Of a stretch of 64,000 nt of DNA, positions 20,406-31,896 are shown one piece after another; the stretch's first letter is position 1; every line of letters starts with the position of its first letter. The stretch is from assembly GCF_040712315.1 (NCBI RefSeq), contig NC_134017.1:59930636-59994635 (forward strand), in the 5' to 3' direction. The notes under the pieces were generated by a model, which worked only from the letters and a program-made list of their open reading frames with translations, made no database searches and had not been told where the DNA came from. This DNA is from Castanea sativa (taxonomy: Eukaryota; Streptophyta; Magnoliopsida; Fagales; Fagaceae). Position numbers and translations under genes: made by a program.

Positions 20406-21614
20406 TGTTAGGATTAATATACACACTATATATGTAATCGGTGATAAAATTTGGCATTTCATCTGCGAAAACTATAACATATCAACTAAGATGATTTTTC
20501 TTGATCATGGAAGTGGAGACTTCTAGTTAATATGTTGATATGTTTTAAAAGTTAAGATATATTAAACTGGACCACTGTGAAATTTATTATCCTCCTAACG
20601 ACTATCAAATGAATAATAAATCTCATGACTTCTATTTGCATGAACTCTAAATCCTGAGAGAATAATGAACCTGATCATGAGATATAAGTTGCTTTGATAT
20701 ATCAGGAGTGAGATCTAAAGTCACGATCAAAACCTCAATATGTTGGGCAACCACATTTAGAGTTGATGGAACATAAATTCTCAAGATGGAATTCATAATC
20801 TCTTAACGAAGATATAAAATATTCTCTTGAGATAAGTTTAATGGGTTTAGTTATTCAGAGTGTTAGGCCTAACCAATTTAGTAAGGAGTTACTAAAATAT
20901 ATATTTATGAAATTGAATTTCATAAACATATGATGAATAACTTAAAGGATTAAACCGGGTACTCAAAGATTAAGATGTAGTAATCTTCAAAGTGACAGTC
21001 TACATTCATGACTTTGTATTACTATGAATATTTTATGAAGGGGTTGCATGTATAATAAAGTCTTGAGATATAATTTATTAATAAGGCCAAGAGTGCAATT
21101 ATATTTATATAGTGGTATTAAATATAATTAATGGTAACTTTGGACTTGTCAAGAGTTGACTAGAAAAGCCCAAGACCCATTGGAGCTAAAGTTTTATTTG
21201 TTTACTTTTGGTCCCACTCCAAGCCACACACTAAAACTCAATTGAAAAGACCTAATAGGCTAGCCCAGTTAGATAATTAGTTAACTATAATGGAAGAAAC
21301 ATATAGAATTTTATATATGATACATCATTGTAAAATGGTGTGTATGTGTGAGTAATGCCACTCGATTATTCTCCCTTGGAAACTGATTGAGAGACCACAC
21401 TTCTTGAGTGTAAAGTGGAATTGGAGTGAAGATTAAAAGTGTTCCTAAGTACTTATAATCTTTTGTTTTGAATTTCACCACACCAAGGTACACTCTTTTG
21501 TTCTTAAATTCTAAAATTTACATAGCGCATGTTATCAATCATGAATGAAGTAGATCTGTGTTTGTTGCTTCTGCTGTGTGTTTTGTATGAGATACAAAAC
21601 AAGATTTTCCAACA
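20406..21614. mobile_element. Solo LTR, 1.2 kb, Copia-like
   Basis: Begins TGTTAGGATTAATA and ends TTTTCCAACA, bracketed by ATATA at 20401-20405 and 21615-21619. No internal region is present. It is unrelated to the element A LTR and inserted in the old LTR just beyond element A. Confidence 0.75.
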
Positions 21615-22316
21615 ATATATACCCTCATTACCCACAAAATGTAAGTAGTGCTTTGTATAGAGAAAACCCTAGAAAATACACTTGAGAGTTAGAGATTGTT
21701 ATACCCCCAATCATTTACACATTTCCTTGTGGTTTTCCTCAAGTCTTACCTCTCCATCTCTAGATCTTTGAGAGGTTGCTAGCCCAAACACTTAACACAC
21801 TCATATTGAGTGTAAAGTGAGATTTTGGTGCTACTAGAAAGCATTGGAAGGTGCCATTCATTGGTGGATGCAATTAGGCTGAATTGCAGGATCCAGAAAG
21901 CTAGAGAAGACAAGGCTCTAAGAAATCAGTTGGTAGCAGGAGCTTAGAGAGCTCAAGTACATGGGGTAGATTAGGTTTAGAGAGTCTTTTGTTATTTTTG
22001 TACAACAACTTTATTCTCTAGTGAATCGATTTTGACTTGGAGAGTCGTGAAGAGGTTTTTCGTCGAATTCTTCGGTTTCCTCTTCGATAAGACGTCTTGG
22101 TGTTGTCTTGTGTTTGCATCTCTCTTCCCTACTTTTTAAGCTTTCATTTTATTGTGGATAATGGATGAATATGACTTAGGGTAGTGTTATCAATTTATTG
22201 TGCTCATTTACTCTTGTTCCGTACTTAGTCTAAGTTAGAGTAAAAACAATCTAACCGTTATTTTTAATTGGGAGTCTGAACAAGCTCTTGTGTTTTAGCA
22301 CAAATCCGAGCTTTCA

Positions 22317-23614
22317 ATGTTACTCCATCATATCATTTAATTTAAAAAATTATTCATTGGTTCTTCTCACATCTTTAATATCCTCGGAAAAGCACCAATT
22401 TTAACCTGACATATTCATATCATCTGCTCCCTACATGATATAACAAATACCTACAATATAGGAACATAAAACTTTTAGTTATTTTTTTCTTATGATCCAT
22501 GAAATTAAGTTATATAAGATTCAATTGGCACAATTAACTTATTTTGACATTTCCATGATCTAAAAGTGTAATACTCAAGATTTTTTTTCGTAGTCAAATT
22601 GTGATTTTTGAATGTAAAACGGGGCTGATAAGATACAATATTGACAATATTGATCATAAAAATTGTGTTTTCAAAATGCACATTCTAAAATAACTATTTT
22701 TAAATAAAATAAACTTTTTAAAGTAGTTATTCCAAATAGACCCATTGTCATATCAGTTTGTAAGATTTAACTAATAAAATTTACAGTACCTTTAGAATTT
22801 ATTTTATCAAAAAACATATGTCAACAATTAGGACAAGAATGCATATATGTAGTAAAAATATTTGCACTCTAAATTAAAATTTTAATATAAATAACAATTA
22901 TTGGCTCATAGGATTTTTGGGATATATTACGGTTAAGGAGTGGGTAGGGAGTAAAATAGTCTAGCAAAGACCTAGAGACCACTTCTTTATATATACTAGT
23001 GAATAACATGTATAAACGAGATAACTTGTTTTCTATTAAACTCAAGGTCTTTGAAACAAGGGAGTCAATTTCATTATGGAAGGTCATTTCAATTTGGCTA
23101 GAAAAATGAATTGTTTCCATATTGATTGATATCGATGTACCATTTTGGTTTTACCACTATTTGTATATTTACATGCATAATATATGTTTATGTATGTATA
23201 TATGTTTAAGAAAATGATATTCACAAATGAACTGATTGCTACCATAACCATATAATAATTAATAACTAAATTCTTTCTAAAATTATATTTATTGAGTTAA
23301 TTAGATATAATGATTACTTTTATGATCTTAAAAAATAATATCAGATTCACCAATCTTGTACTGTTAAAACTTACGTGCCTTGATTTAAGTCTATATAATT
23401 ATATGTGTATACATATACATATGTGAACATTTTTATTATTAAAGCTTACTTGCTTAAGATTTGATTATATTATAAACATAAACTTACATAGACTTGAGAT
23501 AGATTATATTATATACTTATAGGTAAATAAGACTTGGAGGTTACTTAGTGCCTGGTTGGATTTCAATCTTGGTTGAATAAGGCCAATTATGTATACAAAA
23601 TTTTATCGTCATCA
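22317..23614. other. AT-rich intergenic sequence
   Basis: No coding content seen. The stretch about 23110-23215 (TTGATATCGATGTACCATTT and ATATTTACATGCAT) resembles 34715-34790, a diverged duplicate, so flanks of one ancestral locus may be dispersed here. Confidence 0.5.
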
Positions 23615-24364
23615 TTGGATGTCACACCCCAAACCCAAAAGGGTCCAAAACATGAAAAATTGAGCCTTCAAGAGAACTTGTATGAGATTTTTTATTTTTT
23701 TTTTCCATTGACGAAGTAAATAAATATATTGATCTCTCAACAATACAAGTTAGAGCTCTATGACTCATTTACAAGCAATACAAACTACAAATCATGTTTC
23801 TCCAAATACACTTAACAATCCAATGCTCCAAATAAAATAAACACAAATTCACGATCTTCCCTAAGGTATGCAACCTCAACAAAAAATCTTGGCCTACCAG
23901 ACCCAAGGCTAACAACCTCAAGTATCCAACCTCCAATAGAATTGATTTTGATCTCGTTGAACTTTGCATGATTGAGTCATCAACCATTTATGGCCCAAGT
24001 CTCCCAATTAATATAGCACTCCAATCACCACCACTAAATTAAGCTCCATTACTGACATGTAGCTAATTTATCTGTAAAACTATTGGAGATTGGGATGAGC
24101 TAAAGCCCAGTAAGTAGCATAATTAATGGGAGTGGGGAAAATGCAAGTTTTATGATAATGGGCATTTTACAAAACGTGTTATACTTTGGGAATTTCCATT
24201 TGGATCATGCAAAACCATTTTCTTAATAAAATGACAAGAATGTTTAAAAGAATGTAGTACCAAGCTTTTCTCAAAATATTTTAACATGAAACTCCATACT
24301 ATTTACTATGAGCTATCAAAACATCGTTTTAAAGCCTAAAAATCCAACCCAAGGCCATGTGACA

Positions 24365-24490
24365 ACGCCGTCACAAAGACGGAATTCATTTGCCGTCACA
24401 AAGATGGAACTCATTGCCGACACACAGCCAGAACTAATCTGCCTTCACAAAGATGGAACTCATATGCCGTCACAAAGATGGGTACTAAGA
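24365..24490. repeat. Short tandem repeat, about 33-bp units
   Basis: Four imperfect units of GCCGTCACAAAGATGGAACT type, within the long LTR-like element. Confidence 0.75.
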
Positions 24491-26556
24491 TACCAATGTC
24501 ACACAGACTATAGTATCTAGCTAGGTAATCACTGGGTAATCCCACGTCATGGCACAAGGGTAAAACATAAAGAGCTCACAAATTACATGAATTCAAAACA
24601 CGGTTCAATTTCAAGTAGTTTCACCAAAAACCTTTGAAATACCCAATATGTTCACAAGGTTCCCAAATTTTCCAAAATCATTTCTTGTCAATAACATTTT
24701 CTATCAATTTCTCAAATATCACAAGTCAAGATAAAACATCTTTAGAATTTGCAAATAATGCATCAAATCCATAAAATCCATTCCCAAGAATTATATCAAA
24801 GATGTTTATCTCTTCCATACTAACAAATCATGCATTTCCCCATATTCAATATTAAACATGATGCGCTTTTCACATACAATCATATATAATAGGGTCACAA
24901 CACAATACTTTTTAAGAAAACATAGTTTCACAAATAATTTTTCAAAATGTGTCTAACCCAAAAACAAAGTTTATGCAACGTGGTTATTTTCCAAAAATCC
25001 CATTAAAAGCTACTTACCTCAGGAGGCCAACCAATTTTACCTCAACCGGGCACCACCACCTAAGCAAGCAATCCAATTACTAGGTCCATCACCAAGAATC
25101 TCGAAACCTAGAAACACAATGATCAAGCCTATCAATAACAAGGCCTATCACAAAGTACCTTCAAACTTGACTCCATAAATAGAAAATGGTCCCCCCTAAA
25201 ATCAAATCGAGGGCTTAAAGCCTAACTTGACTATCCCAAGGCACCTATTCCCAAGAGACATCAAACAAGAATACAAGTGATCCAAAGGACCATAACACAA
25301 CCAAAACATTTTAATACACTGTTGCAAGAGATTAAACCAAACCATTATTATAGTTAACTAAGTAAAACACATGTAGAAGAAAATGTAAGAATTTACAAGC
25401 CAACCCACTCAACAAGGGTTTCAAGTAAATTCACAAAATCCCAACATACTCATCATACTTTTAGATTCACTACACAGCAGGTCAGCCCTTTTGTAAAAAC
25501 CATTTGGTCCATGAAAAGTTATCCGATCAACTTGAAATTTAATAGGGATAATATCCTATATGTATAGAATGTACAACTGAAAATTCAGCTCAAAATTATT
25601 TTTCTATAATTTATTAAAAATCATGTAATGCAGCTTACTCAAATCTGTCAAGGACATATTTACAGTCCCAAAAGAAAATTCTTATAATTTTAATACTATT
25701 CCAAAAGCTTTGAGACTTGATTAACCTTAAAGCTACATGTGTTAACACACATAAAAAAATAGGATTTCAACCCATAACCTAATATAACAACCATCACAAC
25801 ACAAGTCAAGAAATTCAATCCCATAACTCATATAGGCAATTTATCAAATACTTGGCATGCGACAAGCAAATGGCCACATTCACATATGTCAAAATCACTC
25901 AAATGCAAAGGAAACACACTTTAAAATCAACTCACATCAACATATGCAACAATAAGACCCATATAGTTGATCTAGAAAACCAACCCTTAAATGCCCATTA
26001 GAAAACTAATCAACCAAAACCTTTTATCAAAGCAAAAACTCTTAAATGATATGAAATTTTCGGATTTTAACAAAAACATTGCTACCCAAATCATCTTAAC
26101 CCTCTAATCTTCCATTATTCACCAAAACCCCTTAAGTATTCACCATAATAATCAATAAATAGCAAAACCTAAAGGATTTCATAGAAGAAATTGAGATAAA
26201 AGCTTAGATTTTTACCTTGGGTTTAATCCACTTCAAAATCTCATGGAGTTTTAGCTACTAGGAAAACCAACGGAGACATAATCCTCCCTAACAAGGAGGT
26301 CTCGACTAGAGAGAGAGAAAGAAATGAGGAAAGAGATGTGGGAGCTTGAGTTTCTTTGTGTGTGTGAGATAGAAGGATAGAGAAATAGAGAGAAGGGGCA
26401 GCCGGTCAAGAGGGAGAGAGATATCAACGTGAAATGAGGAAGAAAACTGGGGAGGGGGGGGGGACTTAAGTTGAAAAGCTTAATTACCAATTTGCCCCAA
26501 AAATATCTTGAGTAAATTACCAAATTGTCCCTCAAGCTTCTTTCAAAATACACTTA

Positions 26557-27059
26557 TGGCCTGTTTGGAAGTTTAGAGATGGAGGAGAGTAGAGGAGAGG
26601 AGAGTAGTGGAAAGGAGAGTAGAGTGAAATAATTACCCTCCACCTTGTTTGGATGTTTTTAAAATTAGTAAGGGGGAAGAGAGTAATTAGCCCTTCCCCT
26701 TATTTGGATGTTTTTAAAATTGAAATGGAGAGGAGAGGAAATGATTAAATAGACAAATTTACCCATATTTGAAAATAAATTGCAATATTGGTCTATGATT
26801 AATTGGTTTGTAATTTTGTTAATTTAAAAAGGGTAAATTGGAGAATTCATTTGGTCAATAATTTATCTATTCTACTCTCCCTCCAAATCTCTTCAATTTG
26901 AGGGAATTAAAAATGAGGGGTTAGAGGTAGTTGAAACCCCCCCAAACCCCTCAAAATCCCTCCCCCTCCTTCCTTAAAAAACTTCCAAACAAGAGATTTA
27001 AATTACTCTCTCTCCCTCTACTCTACTCTCCCTCTTTTTTTAAACATCCAAACAGGCCA
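26557..27059. mobile_element. MITE with TTA target duplication (PIF/Harbinger-like)
   Basis: Terminal inverted repeats TGGCCTGTTTGGAAGTTT and AAACATCCAAACAGGCCA are flanked by TTA on both sides (26554-26556 and 27060-27062). The interior is purine-rich at the left (GGAGAGGAGAG) and pyrimidine-rich at the right. No coding capacity. A 3-bp TTA duplication is the PIF/Harbinger hallmark. Confidence 0.75.
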
Positions 27060-27152
27060 TTAATAACTGGGGTGTTACATTGGATACATCTTACATGGTA
27101 GTTTGACGGCTCCTTAAGTGTTGGTCTCTAATCAGGAGATCGTGGGATTAAC

Positions 27153-27659
27153 TGTTGGAAATAAAGGAGAGATAATACCTGAATTTTCCTTGGAAATTAC
27201 ACAATTTGATTTACCAAAAAAAGAGGTGGCGGAGATGAGGCGTGAACCAAGTCACTGTCTTGAGACAAATCGTGCCGTCTACGGTATATCCGATGTAGTT
27301 AGACAAATAGTTTCTGCACGTTGTCCCCAGGATACAACAGCCCAGCCACCTTTGCTGATTATCCTTGCGAGCCTACACTACTCGTAGGATATAAGCTCTC
27401 TATAGTACTTTCTTTTCCTAGAAAAATTTTGTAAAAGAAAAAATGTTTTTTGTGAGTAATAAGAAGCAAAAGATGGTAAGTGTTTAAAAAATATTGTTTC
27501 TGAAAAGTTTGCAGCTTTGTAATTCAAAATAAAAGTGTATGTCTCACTTTTATTTCCTTCCATGTATATATATAACCAGATATGTTGCTTGTCATTAGCC
27601 AAAAAAGTAAAAACGTTTTCTATATTTAAAACTTTAAATGATCATAAATAAGTAAATAA

Positions 27660-27705
<46 letters not shown>

Positions 27706-28244
27706 TATATAAACCGGTCAAGCTTTTGTACGTTGAGAACAAAAAGGAAAGCATCATAATCCCAAGCATTTAATGGCCCATAATAGCTTTTCAAAAGTCT
27801 TCTTGCTGAATTTATGTTACAAAAATTGCTAGCTCTAATTCTGCCGTTTACTCTCAAAAAGATTGCTAGCTGTTTGACTACTTTCCATTAAACCAAATAG
27901 TAAACATTTTTGTATATATGGTAACTTATTATAACATAAAATAATTTAGTAATAACTGTACATTTAAATGCTGAAGATTCTTGCAAATATAACGTTATTA
28001 TGCCATATTTAAATAAGAACGTTTGAATACAAAACGTTTAGAATGGAAAGTACACTAAAAGCTCACAATATATGGTATTAAAATTCACATTAATTTTCAG
28101 AGATTTTCTAATTAAAACCATTGACAATAGCTATTCAAATTTTGAATTTTCAAAATTTAGCAATTAACGCATCTGACATTAAGGAATAATTGCTTTTCTC
28201 AATTCACATAAAATTAATATATTTTTTTATAAAAATATCCAACA
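27153..28244 (-). repeat. Element B LTR (3' LTR in element orientation)
   Basis: TGTTGGAAATAAAGG at the start and AAAAATATCCAACA at the end on the plus strand. Contains an (AT)n run at 27664-27700 that is shorter in the partner LTR, and the word TTGAGACAAATCG at 27260-27272. Confidence 0.95.
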
Positions 28245-28258
28245 ATCCCCCACTTATT
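28245..28258 (-). promoter_or_regulatory. Element B polypurine tract
   Basis: The minus strand reads AATAAGTGGGGGAT just before the 3' LTR. Confidence 0.8.
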
Positions 28259-28848
28259 TTTATAAAAAATAAATAGATGGTAAGAATAATTTTTTTTTCT
28301 TTTTTTCTAGGTTAAGTAGAATATTATGCATAATGAGAGTGCCAATGGCTTGAACCCTCATTTAGTGTTTCAGCAACATTGTTAATAGTGATCTAAGTCT
28401 TGAACTATAACTTTTTCTATGGATACAAAACATTACATCACACACATAATATTCCAGTACTCTACTACGAGCTTTTAAGCCAGCACATTACGGCCTTGTG
28501 CTTTATCCCAGCATTCATGAGCTATTTAGAGAACTAGCCCCATTCTCAAAGGAAGCGGCCTCACTTCCATGCTCACTTAGGTGTGGCTATCAAGGATGTT
28601 CTTGTAACTCTAACATCCCACTCATAAGAGCTATAGTCCATATTAAGAGTTTTTAATAAATAAAAATAAAAACTCATCCTATATAACGTTACAAGATACA
28701 TGCACGCACACCATAGGGAGGGACATGAGTATTATTACTCATACATATATTTAGTGCATGTTAATCAAACTATTCTATGATTAGTTTTTCCCTTTAAACC
28801 TAGTTCTTGGGATCTCCAGTCCCTAGGTAGAGTATCCTCATAGGTAGT
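28259..28848 (-). other. Element B 3' untranslated region
   Basis: About 590 bp between the RNase H stop and the polypurine tract. No extra ORF recognised. Confidence 0.8.
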
Positions 28849-30726
28849 TTATTCTTCTTTGGGCTTAAGTCCCATCCCCCTCGATGCTATCCAAATCTTT
28901 TCTCTAGCTAGAGCTTTAGTTAATGGATCCGCAATATTATCATTTGTACTAATATAATCAACATTTATGGTACCATTGTTTATGTATGATCTCACAGTAC
29001 TGTGTTTTCTTCTAATAGATCTGGATTTACCATTATAGTATTTGTTGCGCACTCTACCAATAGTGGCGGTACTATCACAATGAATTAAGACAGGTGAAAT
29101 AGGTTTCTCCCACATGGGAATTTCAGATAATAAATCTCGTAACCAACCTGCTTCTTCACTAGTTGAAGATAAGGCAATTAATTCTGCCTCCATGGTGGAT
29201 TTAGCAATAATCTGTTGTTTTTTAGATTTCCAACTTATTGCTCCACCACCTATAGTAAATACATAGCCAGTGGTAGACAAAGAATCACCTGATAAGGTGT
29301 TCCAATTGGCATCACTATATCCTTCAAGAACAGCAGGATATCTTTGATATAGCAAACCATAGTGCACAGTTCTTTTTAAATATCTCATTAATTGAGTCAT
29401 AGCATTCCAATGCTCAAAATTAGGTTTGCTAGTAAAGCTTGCTAGAACTTCTACAGCATAAGCAATATCAGGTCTAGTACAATCAGTAGCATATCTAAAA
29501 CTTCCAATAATACTAGCATATTCCTTTTGATTGTAAATATCATTTTCATCTTCAGTAGGAAAAAGATGCACACTAGAGTCAAAAGGAATACTTGCAGGTT
29601 TACAATCAAAGTAATTATATTTTTTCAAAATTTTTTCTATATAATGAGATTGATCTATAAATATGCCATTTGAAGTTCTAGAAATTTTCATGCCAAGAAT
29701 CACGTTAGCTTCTCCAAAATCTTTCATATCAAAGTTATTTTTAAGAAGCATTTTGGTAGCATTTATAATATCCATATTAGGACCGAAAATTAGAAGATCA
29801 TCAACATATAAACAAATTATAACATGAGTATCATCAAAAGTTTTATAATATATACATTTGTCACTTTCATTTGTTTTAAAACCATTAGAAAGCAAACATT
29901 GATCAAATTTCTCATGCCACTGTCTAGGTGCTTGTTTTAAACCATATAGAGATTTTAATAATTTACATACCTTATGTTCATTACCTGGCATTGTAAAACC
30001 TTCTGGTTGGTCCATATAAATTTCTTCTTCTAAATCTCCATTTAGAAATGCCGTCTTTACATCCATTTGATGTATCATCAAATTATGAATAGCTGCTATA
30101 GCAATCAATAATCTAATAGACGTAACTTTAGTAACAGGAGAAAAAGTGTCGAAAAAATCAATATCTTCTTTTTGTTTAAAACCTTTAGCTACAAGCCTTG
30201 CTTTGAATTTTTCAATAGATCCATCAGGTTTTAATTTTCTTCTAAGTACCCATTTACATCCAATTGTTTTACAACCTGGAGGTAAATCTACAAGTTTCCA
30301 AGTATTATTAGAGATAATAGAATCCATCTCATCATTGATGGCTTCTTTCCAAAAACTTGAATCAGGAGAAGATAAAGCTTCCACTAAGGAAGTAGGGTCA
30401 CCTTGTAAATTATACACATAATATTCAGGACCAAAAATCTTTTCAATTCTAGGTCTTTTACTCCTCCTAGGTTCAAACTCATATTCATTAACATCTTTTG
30501 ACTTAGATGTTGAACATTCAAAATTCTCTTGTTGTTCAAAACCCCCACTATTTTTATATTTAAATGGAAATTTATTTTCATGAAAAATTGCATCTCTAGA
30601 TTCAATTATTGTATTATTATCAATATAGAAAAATCTATAAGTTGTGCTATTTAAAGAATAACCTAAAAATACACATGTAGAAGCCTTTACCCCAAGTTCA
30701 GGTCTTTTAGGGTCAGGTAGCCTCAC
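28849..30726 (-). CDS. Element B pol, RT and RNase H part
   Basis: The C-terminal part of the Copia polyprotein, 625 codons open. It starts within the integrase C-terminal region (LPDPKRPELGVKAS is the conserved link). The reverse transcriptase shows KARLVAKGFKQ, MDVKTAFLNGDLEEEIYM, SLYGLKQAPRQW and the catalytic LYVDDLLIFG (YVDD at 29797-29808). RNase H shows GYSDANW, AKSTMEAELIALS (Asp and Glu catalytic residues) and HCDSTATI. The frame continues upstream past one in-frame TAA at 30775-30777. It would copy element RNA to DNA in cytoplasmic particles. Confidence 0.93.
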   Translation of the reverse strand: MRLPDPKRPELGVKASTCVFLGYSLNSTTYRFFYIDNNTIIESRDAIFHENKFPFKYKNSGGFEQQENFECSTSKSKDVNEYEFEPRRSKRPRIEKIFGPEYYVYNLQGDPTSLVEALSSPDSSFWKEAINDEMDSIISNNTWKLVDLPPGCKTIGCKWVLRRKLKPDGSIEKFKARLVAKGFKQKEDIDFFDTFSPVTKVTSIRLLIAIAAIHNLMIHQMDVKTAFLNGDLEEEIYMDQPEGFTMPGNEHKVCKLLKSLYGLKQAPRQWHEKFDQCLLSNGFKTNESDKCIYYKTFDDTHVIICLYVDDLLIFGPNMDIINATKMLLKNNFDMKDFGEANVILGMKISRTSNGIFIDQSHYIEKILKKYNYFDCKPASIPFDSSVHLFPTEDENDIYNQKEYASIIGSFRYATDCTRPDIAYAVEVLASFTSKPNFEHWNAMTQLMRYLKRTVHYGLLYQRYPAVLEGYSDANWNTLSGDSLSTTGYVFTIGGGAISWKSKKQQIIAKSTMEAELIALSSTSEEAGWLRDLLSEIPMWEKPISPVLIHCDSTATIGRVRNKYYNGKSRSIRRKHSTVRSYINNGTINVDYISTNDNIADPLTKALAREKIWIASRGMGLKPKEE

Positions 30727-30774
30727 ATATGCTAAGCAACCACAAATTTTGAAAAAATTCAGATTTGGTTTATA

Positions 30775-31884
30775 TTATTTCCATAATTCAAAAGGAGTTA
30801 AAAAAGTCTTTTTATGAGGTACTCTATTCAAAACAAAATTTGCAATTAAAACAGCTTCATCCCAAAAATATTTAGGAAGCCCAAAACTAACAAGCATAGC
30901 ATTAGTTAAATTTATAAGAGTCCTATTTTTACGTTCAGCTACTCCATTTGAAGATGGAGAATAAGGGATAGTAGTCTCATGAACAACACCAAGAGATTGA
31001 ATATAATTATTAAGACTAAGAGCATCATATTCTTTTCCTCTATCAGTTCTAAACCTTTTAACCTTTTTATCAAAAGTATTCTCAACTTCTTTTAAAAGAA
31101 TTGATAATTTTTCAAAGGCATCACTTTTATTTTTCATAAGATAAACATATGAATATTTTGAAAAATCATCTATAAAGGTTATAAAATACCAATTACCCCC
31201 ACGTGTCAAGTGTCCTTCAAATTCACAAATATCACTATGGATAAGCTCTAGTAATTCAGTATTTCTTTCAATTGATTTATAAGGCTTTTGAGTAATTTTA
31301 GTCATGCTACAAATTTCACATTTTTCAAGTTCATTTTCAAGTTTAGGAATTAAACCTAAACCACTCATATTTTTAATATATTTATTATTGATATGACATA
31401 ATTTACCATGCCAAACATTCACACAAGAAACAATATAAGCAAAAGTTGAATTTTCATTCATCTCAACATTAAGTTTAAACATGTCATCACAAGCATAGCC
31501 TTTGCCAACAAACATTCCCTTTTTAGAGAGTACATATTGATCAGCCTCAAAGACTTGTTTGAAACCAGCTTTATTCAACAAAAAACTAGAAACTAGATTC
31601 TTTCTAATGTTAGGAACATGAAAGACATCTTTGAGAGTGACTTCTCTCCCAGAATTAAATTTGAGAAGCACCTCTCCAATACCCACAACATCAATGGTAT
31701 GAGAATCACCAAGCATAATTTTCTTTTTCTCATCCAAGATGGTGTAGGTCTTGAACCAGTTTTTATCATAACAAACATGTCTAGTTGCCCCGGAATCAAT
31801 CCACCACCCTCCTAAGCCTTCGAGAATATTAATCTTGATAACCATAGCCACAAGAGGCTCTTCAATGACATTGGCTTGAGCCAT
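30775..31884 (-). CDS. Element B pol, protease and integrase part
   Basis: Open for 369 codons. The protease motif WWIDSGATRHVC (DSGA catalytic site) lies near the start. The integrase zinc finger uses H-x-H (HGKLCHINN) and CEIC. The DDE core shows LIHSDICEFEG, FIDDFSKYSYVY, FRTDRGKEY and SSNGVAERKNRTL, so all catalytic acidic residues are present. It is preceded in the same frame by a TGA (31897-31899) that separates it from gag and ends at a TAA (30775-30777). The domain order protease-integrase-RT-RNase H defines Copia. Confidence 0.93.
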   Translation of the reverse strand: MAQANVIEEPLVAMVIKINILEGLGGWWIDSGATRHVCYDKNWFKTYTILDEKKKIMLGDSHTIDVVGIGEVLLKFNSGREVTLKDVFHVPNIRKNLVSSFLLNKAGFKQVFEADQYVLSKKGMFVGKGYACDDMFKLNVEMNENSTFAYIVSCVNVWHGKLCHINNKYIKNMSGLGLIPKLENELEKCEICSMTKITQKPYKSIERNTELLELIHSDICEFEGHLTRGGNWYFITFIDDFSKYSYVYLMKNKSDAFEKLSILLKEVENTFDKKVKRFRTDRGKEYDALSLNNYIQSLGVVHETTIPYSPSSNGVAERKNRTLINLTNAMLVSFGLPKYFWDEAVLIANFVLNRVPHKKTFLTPFELWK

Positions 31885-31896
31885 AGGCCCATGTTT

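Larger units (their letters stand above)
12388..22316 (+). mobile_element. Old Copia 3' LTR split by two nested insertions
   Basis: The LTR starts at 12388 after the polypurine tract and appears to end ...CCGAGCTTTCA at 22316. Removing element A (12710-20357) and the solo LTR (20406-21614) with their target duplications leaves about 1.06 kb, a normal SIRE-type LTR length. The pieces are 12388-12709, about 20363-20405 and about 21620-22316. Both insertions have perfect target duplications (GGCAA and ATATA), so continuity is well supported. The downstream boundary is by inspection only. Confidence 0.6.
23620..27079. mobile_element. Long LTR-like element (3.46 kb, probable Gypsy solo LTR)
   Basis: Begins TGTCACACCCC and ends GGGGTGTTACA, which are inverted complements apart from one base, and is bracketed by a perfect TTGGA at 23615-23619 and 27080-27084. 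The TG..CA ends plus a 5-bp duplication indicate an LTR. Removing the nested MITE leaves about 2.95 kb, long for an LTR but seen in chromovirus and Tat groups. No gag or pol is visible. A CT/GA-rich part at 26290-26460 could be a leader region on the minus strand. Confidence 0.6.

Noticed and set aside
27118..27387. Open frame shared by both element B LTRs (also 32905-33102)
   Set aside because: It lies in the LTR on the strand opposite to the element genes, resembles no family, and is shared only because LTRs are copies.
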